From Collybiopsis luxurians FD-317 M1 (taxonomy: Eukaryota; Basidiomycota; Agaricomycetes; Agaricales; Omphalotaceae), in assembly GCA_000827265.1 (NCBI GenBank), contig KN834749.1, positions 1,415,500-1,479,499 of the forward strand: a DNA stretch of 64,000 bases, read 5' to 3'. How positions within the stretch are numbered: the first letter of the stretch is position 1; every line of letters starts with the position of its first letter. The notes beneath the pieces are model-generated. The model was not told the DNA's origin, searched no databases, and was given only the letters and a program-made list of their open reading frames with translations. Position numbers and translations under genes: made by a program. Below are positions 57,150 to 64,000 of the stretch, in pieces.

Positions 57150-58551
57150 CTATTCTACTTTCACTTTCCAATCATCATCTGCGCTAACTAGCAGTTCAAC
57201 TCCCCACATGATCAGGGTAAAGAAGAGCAAAATCCACCGCCACCAAACTTGGGAGGAGTGGTCAAGCACTGGGAAAGGAGTACGAGATTAGCGAAGAAAC
57301 AACCACGGTGGAACAACTTACAAAGTAAATGCGAGTAGACGGTTACAAAGAGTAACTGTCGATATGATAATAATATATGCGTTAATCTTGACGTCTGCAA
57401 ACGCTGTCAGGTCTCATCAACTCATTTATAAGGAGATCATTGGATTCGCACAGGTCGATCTTCCCATCCATTGTCTACTCCGTTCTCCGATTCCCAGCTG
57501 TCTGAACCAATTGTAGGAAGGATACGAGACGCAACGTGAAGGATAGTTAAACGATACAGAAGAGTGATGAGGACGGGCTTGGGTAACGTATTCGTTACGA
57601 AATTCTGCAAAGCCTCGAGGTGAGGCTTCAAATTGCCAATTAGAGGTAAACTTTACGTCCATAAGTAGGGTAAATAAGTGTACAAAACCGAATGAACGCA
57701 CTATTTCTCCTCCAGGAAGAATGGTTGGTCTTGATCAATACCGCACAACCAAACGTTGTATGCCAAAAACAGAGCAAGAGAAGAAGATTCGATGATGTTT
57801 GTTCGCCTGAGTACGAACCCGATAAACGTTAGAAAGACGAGAGCCGTGAGTGCAACTCCGAGGAGAGTAGATGACAATGGCGAAGAAGCTGCAGCAGGAT
57901 AGGCCTATCAGAGTAACCAGTAAATCAACACCGGAATTTTTGGAAAAGAAGACGTACTACAACAATCCACCAAGCAGACGTCACATAGGCTGCAGCAGAA
58001 GCAACAAGGAGTGAGAATTGATAGATCTCAGAATCAAGTTCTATCAATTTTTTTCCTTCCTGGCCAAGCTTCTGCGCAACAATTAAGCTTGAAAGTGATT
58101 CCAACAAGCTGATATACGTGTAAACTTGCATGCAATTCAAGTTGAACATGAAGAATGAGCAACAAACCTGAAAAACGGACCAGAGAACGTCAGTGCATTC
58201 TCCCAAAAGCGTGTTGCAGCTAAAATCCAGGGATTGACTGAGGAAGAAAAGACATTGAAGCAGAGGAGAAGCAAGAAGGGGTGGATAGGGACTTGTAGCA
58301 CGGATAAATTGGGGGATCCCCATAGAAGGACAAGTGTTCCATGTATTATCGAATGAAGCGCAAGCGTCAGAGAAAGAAGGAGAAATGCAGGTTGTGATAA
58401 AGTTGACAAGGTCAAGGGTAAGAACAGCAGGATCTGTGCAACAGTGATCGACCTGTACAAGGTTCAAAAGATGAGAGTGAGTCGTTAGGGAGCCTATAAG
58501 ACCTTGCCTCGCTGTGCTTGAAACTGCTTTCCAAAGGAGGAAACTCGACAT
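57150..58551 (-). CDS. ICE2: ICE2-type endoplasmic reticulum membrane protein
   Basis: Polytopic ER protein; in yeast Ice2 supports cortical ER and lipid-droplet use. Seven exons: 58508-58551, 58168-58452, 57958-58108, 57702-57904, 57452-57650, 57322-57394, 57150-57247; 350 residues. Hydrophobic helices: VAQILLFLPLTLSTL, PAFLLLSLTLALHS, PFLLLLCFNVF, FSLLVASAAAYVTSAWWIVV, LLGVALTALVFLTFIGF, SSSLALFLAYNVWLCG, WILLFFTLIMWGVELLV. ICE2-family markers: SGPFFSLLESLSSLIVAQKLGQ, RRTNIIESS, TLPKPVLITLLYRLTILHVASRILP, DDGW-like GVDNGWEDRP. The first intron needs a GC donor (GAG/GCAAGG at 58507 downward). My model replaces an apparent long frame that is out of phase after exon 2. Confidence 0.88.
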
Positions 58552-58797
58552 AACTGGGTCGTAAGAAGGTCTAGCCACAAATTACCATGGAAGTTCTATC
58601 AAGGACGCGACCAGCCGTCAGGCGGAAACAATGACCGGAAATAGACGCTCAAAGGGCGCTCAGTACCGCAAAACAGGTTTGTATACGGTGCTATGTCTAA
58701 AGGCTATGTACAACAAGTAACCGACCAGTCCAGATAGCGAAGACGTCCTACGTTAATATTACAAACAGATCATAGACTTCAGCGATGTGTTTTCTCT

Positions 58798-60707
58798 CTA
58801 CAAGAATTCCTTAGGACGATTAGCGGGATCTCCACCCGCCTCGTCGTATACCGAGCCTGCTACGCGCATTGCCAACTCTGCAATATGAAAATATCAATCG
58901 CTGAAATGCAGGCATTCCTTCAGACTCACCATCAGCCTGGCTCCTAAGTGCAGCTTCGGCATATACTCTGACTACGTCCTCTGTTCCACTTGGTCTAACA
59001 AAAGATCGCCCGCCTTGATATCTATTTACCAGTTCATCTATCTTGGCCTGGAGACCGGAGGGGGAGACCAAACGGCGCTCAGCATCTTCTGTCTTGAAGG
59101 CATTTCGGTCCGGAACGGAAACTTTGGCGAGACGGTTCGGCAGGTCAGCGTACAGAGAATCCCATTCTTCCCCACTGTACGACTTGTGCGCGAGAACAAC
59201 TTCAACAAGGAGCATATCCGAGAGTGCATCTCCTACAGTCTGGTTGATAAGCTCAGTTAAGCTGACTAAGTGTTCGACAGCTCTGGATTGAGCGGGCGTT
59301 GAGGGCTGGTATTCCGCAAACGTATCTAAAGTGGCCTGCGAGAACAGTACCGTCCCATGACCATTCGCCTCAAAATAAACACCGACGTTGTACCTCTCGG
59401 CAGCATGATGTAAGTGTTTGACGCCAGTAGGAACGCATTTTACTGGAAGGCGCTGAGAGAAAAAAAATGTGAGTTGTTGAAGGGTAGACACCAGTAAGAC
59501 ACACCTCTTGCAGATATTTTGTGGAAGCACCATTGGCATACGCCGTCTGCACAACCCCAACCTTTACCTGATCCTCGAGGCCAGCCACCTTGACCAGCTC
59601 TACAATGAAGGCAGCGACTAATGCGGCGATTTTATCGCCGTCTAGCATATGGAAGACACCTCGGTCGTCGAGATAAAAGTATATCAATCGATCTGCGTCT
59701 CCGTCAAGACTACATGCGCGTTGTCCGGGTTTTAGAACGTTGGTCAAGGAGGGTGGAAGTTTCTGAGAAACCTTGACGTAATCTGCGCCACACGCGTTGT
59801 TCAGTGCGCCTACGGTGGAAATCGATGTATTTTCTAAGTTGATCTGCAGTGTATCACCGAGAGCTTCACTGAGTTTTACTCCAGCCAAAGCTCCCACTCC
59901 ATTTGCGCAATCAATGACCAAAGGAGGTTGAACGGCCTTTCCTGCCTGTGATGGTGGCAGAAGTCAAGTGATAGTTAAACTTTAGAGATAGATTCACGCA
60001 CAACGAGCTTTTTATAAGCGGTACTGAGTTTTTGGAAGTAACCCTCTTCAGAATCATCACCATAGCTGAATTTGGTACCTTTGGTGTTGATCGCTTTGAC
60101 AAGATAGTGAAGGATGGGAGTTGTCGTTACGCCTGCATTTCTCGCTACGGCACCAAGGGCTTTGAAACCATCCTCTAGTGCTGCAACAAGAGCGGGACCT
60201 GAAGGACGCGTATCTCTAGCATAGACGACATTGGCTGGTTTGGACAGGTCAATTTTTACAGCTTGGACTAGAGATTCGAGTGCTTCGATGAGAGCATCGG
60301 AAGTAGGAGCATTGGAAATTGTGGTGGAATAAGCTTCCCAGGAAGCCTCCAGCATTTCACCTCGAGGGTCTACGAGCTTCACGCCATTATCCTGATAAAA
60401 GTGTAAGAAACGGCCGAACGACTTTGCGGAGACAAACCGGCTCTGGGTTGTGAGAGGCAGTGACCATGACTCCGATTGTTCTTCCATCGAGTTTTTTGCT
60501 TCTCAAAGCGGCAATGATTCCAACTCGAAAGAGGACGGAGTCCAGTGTATCTGCACTGTATCTTGATCAGATGAAGGGGCGTAAATAAAGCTCATCGACA
60601 AACAGAGTCCTGAATCCAGCTGTGCCATATTGAAAATGGACGTTATCGGGTTTGGGATGAGCGTCGCTGAGCGATTTAATGGACTGAATGGGAAGGGACA
60701 AAGACAT
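58798..60707 (-). CDS. PCM1: phosphoacetylglucosamine mutase
   Basis: Converts GlcNAc-6-P to GlcNAc-1-P on the way to UDP-GlcNAc for chitin and glycans; 551 residues. Exons 60604-60707, 60438-60555, 60002-60391, 59505-59945, 58930-59452, 58798-58877. Alpha-D-phosphohexomutase motifs: YGTAGFRTLADTLDSVLFR, the phosphoserine loop VTASHNPEPDNGVKL (Ser near 69), metal loop SLDGDADRLIYF, sugar-binding YFEANGHGTVLFS, and phosphate-binding FVRPSGTEDVVRVYAEA. The last exon completes VAGSVYDEAGG. Start at 60707 gives a short N-terminus typical of fungi. Confidence 0.96.
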
Positions 60708-60817
60708 GGTGACAGTACGGAGCCAGACGCGACCTGACAACTTGACGCCGGCACAGCTTGCCCTTGGAGCTTAGCGCCACAGTCGGGTTTCAATTTCTTT
60801 CTTTCTTATCCATCATC

Positions 60818-61839
60818 ATGCCATCCAAATCCCCAGCTCAAGTCCTCCTAGAAAAGGCCGACAAGAAGGTCGCCTCTTCTCCGGGCTGGTTTTCCAGCTC
60901 TTCAACCAAGTTCGAGGAAGGAGGCGACCTCTATCAGCAGGCAGCCAATGCCTTTAAACTCGAAAAGTTGTTCAAAGAGGCAGGTGACTGTTTTGCCAGA
61001 GAAGCAGAATGTAGAGAAAAATGCAAAGAAACCAATGAAGCTGCTAACGCTTGGTGGAATGCTGCCAAAGCGTACAAGAGGGGATTCCCGGATCGTGTGT
61101 AGTCCCGCTTGGCCGACGTATAGCTCAATTTAAATGCTTTTATCCAGTGGCAATTCAGGCATTGACTCAAACCATTGTACATCTTACCAAGAGCGGCCGA
61201 TTCAGGCAGGCTGCTGATAGAGAGAAGGAGATTGGCCAAATCTATATTCAGGAATTTCAAGATATTCGCAAAGCCTGTGAGAGTTATGAACGTGCTGGTG
61301 ACTGGTTTGCGCAAGAGGATGCTTCAGCGTGAGTGTCTTACGGGATATCTTGCGATTGATATATAATGTTGTTTCAGGACTGCAAATGCATGCTACAAAG
61401 ACGCCGCAGACCTTCACGCTGAGATTGATGAATTCCCCCAGGCTATCGCTCGCTATGAGCAGGTCGCCGATCACTCTCTCACGTCTGCATTAACAAAGTA
61501 TAGCGTAAAGGAGTACTGGATGAGAGCTGCTTTATGCGCTTTAGCAATGAATGTAAGCGTGTTCTTTCTGTCAATAACGTCGTTGTAACGATGAGCGGAT
61601 AGGACCCCGTAAGCGCGCGACGAAACATGCAGAAATATACTGGTCAGGATGCGACCTTTGCATCTACTCGTGAAGCCAAATTTGTTAGTGCTCTCATCGA
61701 TGCTGTTCAAGGTGGTGACGTTGAAGGCTTTACTGGAGCGATTGTCGAGTTTGATTCTGTTTCAAAGTTGGATAATTGGAAGACGAGTATTCTCCTGAAA
61801 ATCAAGAGGGGCATGCAGGAAGAGCCTGGTCTTACTTAG
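60818..61839 (+). CDS. SEC17: alpha-SNAP, vesicular fusion protein Sec17
   Basis: Adaptor that recruits NSF/Sec18 to spent SNARE complexes. Exons 60818-61094, 61148-61328, 61378-61552, 61603-61839; 289 residues, the usual size. TPR-like helical hairpins: KADKKV, GWFSSSSTKFEEGGDLYQQAANAFKLEKLFKEAGDCFAREAEC, AANAWWNAAKAYKR, YIQEFQDIRKACESYERAGDWF, ACYKDAADLHAE, FPQAIARYEQVADHSL, ARRNMQKY. The C-terminus ends EEPGLT, close to the NSF-stimulating acidic/leucine end. Confidence 0.96.
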
Positions 61840-61946
61840 TAGTGTAATATATCGTAGCCTTTGTATAAATTGACGCCCAACGTGGAAACGCTCACTGGAC
61901 ACGACACGTCGCGAAACTCCTTTGACTGAAACTGTAAATTTGAGAA

Positions 61947-63111
61947 ATGGTGCTGGCTTACCCTTTCCTGGCTCTGCTTCATGCTGTATACTCCCTCGTC
62001 GTTCTTTCAATCTCATTTTTCAGGCATCTTACCAGACCAGATCCGTCACCGCTCAGTGCTAAACGCAAACGTGTACCGCAACATCTTGCCGTTCTTTTCG
62101 TGGCGGATTCTGATTTTGACCAGAAAACCAACAAACACTGTATATTAGAAAGCGTTCAGAGGACTATTCAATGGTGTCAGCAAATAGGTATACCCCAGCT
62201 CTCCGTATACGACTGTGATGGTGCGTAATAAAATTGTGCATCTCAATGCGTACATGTCGTTTATCTGTTTCTGCTCACAGGTATTATCCTGAGCAATATC
62301 GGGGCAATAAAAAGAACAGCAGCACCAGAGTGCTTGTCGAAAGAGCCAGAAGTGGACCGAAGAAGGATCCATTATCCTCCTACACCTCCTTTATCAGACT
62401 ACGCTGAATCTAGGCCACTTTCACCTAGTGAAGACTCGTTTATTGGCCTGAAATCATTCATTACTCTCAACATATCCCCTCCGCGACTCGGAGCTCGACG
62501 TACGGTATCGAACTTGCGAGATTTTTCCCCCACTCACTCTGCTCCCGCAGATACAAAAATGGTTCAGTCATTAGCTCTCCACGTTCTAACGCGAGAAGCC
62601 TCCAAACCAACCATTGCTGCTACGGCTCGTGCCATGGCCAGAGTTGAGGGCCGAAGCTCAAAATCTGCTGTCAAGAACACGTTCAAGTTGTCGATAAGCA
62701 CCCTGGAAAACCATCTGGAAGGTAGGTCGGATTCTGGATGGTCGGTGGGAGCAAAGTTACTGAAATTTCACATTCTAGGCCAAAATGGATTATCCCCTCC
62801 GGATTTTATGATTATACATCCGGTTCATCCCTCAAAATACCATAGATCGCCAATAGAGCTTCACGGGTACCCTCCGTGGCAGGTTCGACTAACAGAAATA
62901 TAGTATGCCATCCTCGTTGTTGCATTGTTTCGCTGGAGTGTTGACGGACCCCACTAGTTGTAATAGATACCGAAAACAGTACGAGGCTAGACTAATGTGG
63001 TTCCTACCTCTGCATGTCAGTTCGACACTGCTTTCCTCAAGCCTTACCGAATGGGAATTTCGTGAGGCGCTTGATCAGTTTGCGGTTGCTGAGATGCGAT
63101 TAGGAAAGTAG
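61947..63111 (+). CDS. NUS1: cis-prenyltransferase regulatory subunit Nus1/NgBR
   Basis: Non-catalytic partner of dehydrodolichyl diphosphate synthase, needed for dolichol and N-glycosylation. Exons 61947-62220, 62281-62721, 62779-62902, 62958-63111; 330 residues. One N-terminal membrane helix (VLAYPFLALLHAVYSLVVLSI), then VPQHLAVLFVADSDF, QWCQQIGIPQLSVYDCDG, an inserted Pro/Ser-rich loop of about 90 residues (PPTPPLSD, RPLSPSEDS), VEGRSSKS, ENHLEGQNGLSPPDFMIIHP, PWQVRLTEIY and the C-terminal FREALDQFAVAEMRLGK with the RxG motif of this subunit. The insert is longer than in yeast. Confidence 0.93.
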
Positions 63112-63415
63112 AGAGAATTCGTCGATGTGTTCGGGCCTGCATTCGGGTACCTTCATTCCGATGCTTTCTTTATCATTTTAAGGAGAATCGGAAATAAACC
63201 ATCCGGGTCAAACAGATTTTCAGCCATATATATATATATATGTTGTATAGCTTTCAGCCAATCCTGACAACGGCGGAAGTTTTCTCCTCCCGATTGAGCG
63301 GGGCCTGACTGGACCTAACTGATATCATCAAAAGAAGTGGTCAAAATTTGCTATACGCCTCGTGCGCATATAAGCACTGCTCAAGTGATCCTTTTTTTCT
63401 TCTCCACCGCATTAC
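63112..63415. other. intergenic, promoter of the DUF2235 gene
   Basis: 304 bp. A TA dinucleotide run lies at about 63224-63241. No coding frame supported. Confidence 0.5.
63224..63241. repeat. (TA)n microsatellite
   Basis: About nine AT dinucleotide units in a row in the intergenic region before the DUF2235 gene. Confidence 0.8.
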
Positions 63416-64000
63416 ATGCATACGCAAGTTCCAGACACATTTCCTGAGCCTATCCGACGAGAGTTGTCTAATTTGGCACGCGTCAACACCGAGCCGCTGC
63501 AAGATTATGAAGGTCTGTCAGCACTGAGACGGGTCAAGAAGAGAATCATTGTATGCTGCGATGGGTGAGGGATACTTAGCTTTCAAATCATAACATTCGG
63601 CTTGAATATTTGGCCCGTACTGTAGGACTTGGCAAGACGGTGTGTAATACGAATACCCTACCTTTTGTATCTTATTTGCTCCCAGGTATCACGACAAAGG
63701 ATCGTGCATCCTATACGAATGTCCTGGTGGGCATTTCGCTTCAATATGCTAAAGGAAACTCATGCCGCGTTCTCCGCATTATAGCGTTTTGCGCGGACTG
63801 TAGAACATGAAGATACTCGCACAATTCCTCCGACTCCGCAAATCGTGTTTTACCAATCTGGAATCGGTACCATACTTTCAGGCGTTGCAACGGAGTGCAT
63901 GCTAATGATATATTCGTGAATAGGGTCAGGACCCAACTTTTATTCGGAATACGTAGAGGGTGAGTTCACAGATTTGCTGAAAAGCTCACTGACCGCCTCG
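63416..64000 (+). CDS. DUF2235 domain protein (T6SS Tle1-like alpha/beta hydrolase), 5' part
   Basis: Start of a large hydrolase-like protein family found in bacteria and multiplied in basidiomycetes; bacterial Tle1 members are phospholipase effectors, the fungal role is unknown. Exons 63416-63564, 63626-63639 (14 bases), 63686-63726, 63785-63866, 63924-63959, continuing past the window. Markers: RIIVCCDGTWQDG (DUF2235 opening Asp), ASYTNVLRFARTV, PQIVFYQSGIGSG, FYSEYVEG. The GxSxG nucleophile lies beyond the end. All visible junctions keep phase. Confidence 0.85.

Noticed and set aside
57925..58578. 217-codon membrane-like frame on minus strand
   Set aside because: Its second half agrees with ICE2 but its middle is out of phase. 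The spliced ICE2 model with a GC donor explains all conserved segments.
1..64000. Transposons, CRISPR arrays, biosynthetic or defence gene cluster
   Set aside because: No terminal repeats, transposase or reverse-transcriptase words, repeat-spacer pattern, or PKS/NRPS/terpene genes seen; the genes are conserved housekeeping functions.

Overview
This window looks like nuclear DNA of a filamentous basidiomycete, most likely an Agaricomycete. Genes are packed about one per 1.8 kb on both strands. They are cut by many short introns (mostly about 48-60 bp), with very small exons. The proteins are typical of that group: NADPH oxidase A, Pal1, ICE2, a fused pseudouridine glycosidase/kinase, and an EED-type Polycomb subunit. 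I modelled about 190 introns by hand, choosing splice sites that keep the reading frame and restore family-conserved protein sequence. Nothing was searched against a database.

Layout, left to right. 0-10 kb: 3' part of a MAPKKK, NADPH oxidase noxA, checkpoint gene mad2 back to back with TFIID subunit TAF5, and an unrecognised conserved gene. 9.5-20 kb: a single-pass secreted/membrane protein, a MetE/UROD-like methyltransferase, ribosomal protein eL13, a 1.9 kb gene-free stretch, Pal1 and HIS7. 20-30 kb: SER3 (divergent from HIS7), RAD51 divergent from an F-box gene, mitochondrial uL4 divergent from cytosolic uS9, a BRCT/Myb Rap1-like protein and an NDUFA11-like complex I subunit. 30-40 kb: an EED-like PRC2 subunit divergent from the complex I gene, an L-rhamnose-1-dehydrogenase-like SDR, a frame-broken cupin gene, PEX16, a coiled-coil protein and a CorA-type transporter. 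40-50 kb: RRP36, a SIZ/PIAS SUMO ligase, a kinesin-14, the ADP/ATP carrier and the mitochondrial release factor MRF1. 50-64 kb: helicase IRC3, the pseudouridine-degrading fusion protein, MOCS2B, ICE2, phosphoacetylglucosamine mutase, alpha-SNAP, NUS1 and the start of a DUF2235 gene.

The content is essentially housekeeping. I found no transposon, CRISPR array, secondary-metabolite cluster or obvious new multi-gene system. The unusual signals are in gene architecture. At least eight introns appear to use GC donors. Several micro-exons occur, including one that must be a single nucleotide or a nested intron. Some divergent promoters are extremely short (38, 49 and 91 bp) and carry CACGTG or TGACTC-type motifs. 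One CorA-family protein has lost its GMN motif, and one cupin gene carries a one-base frameshift.
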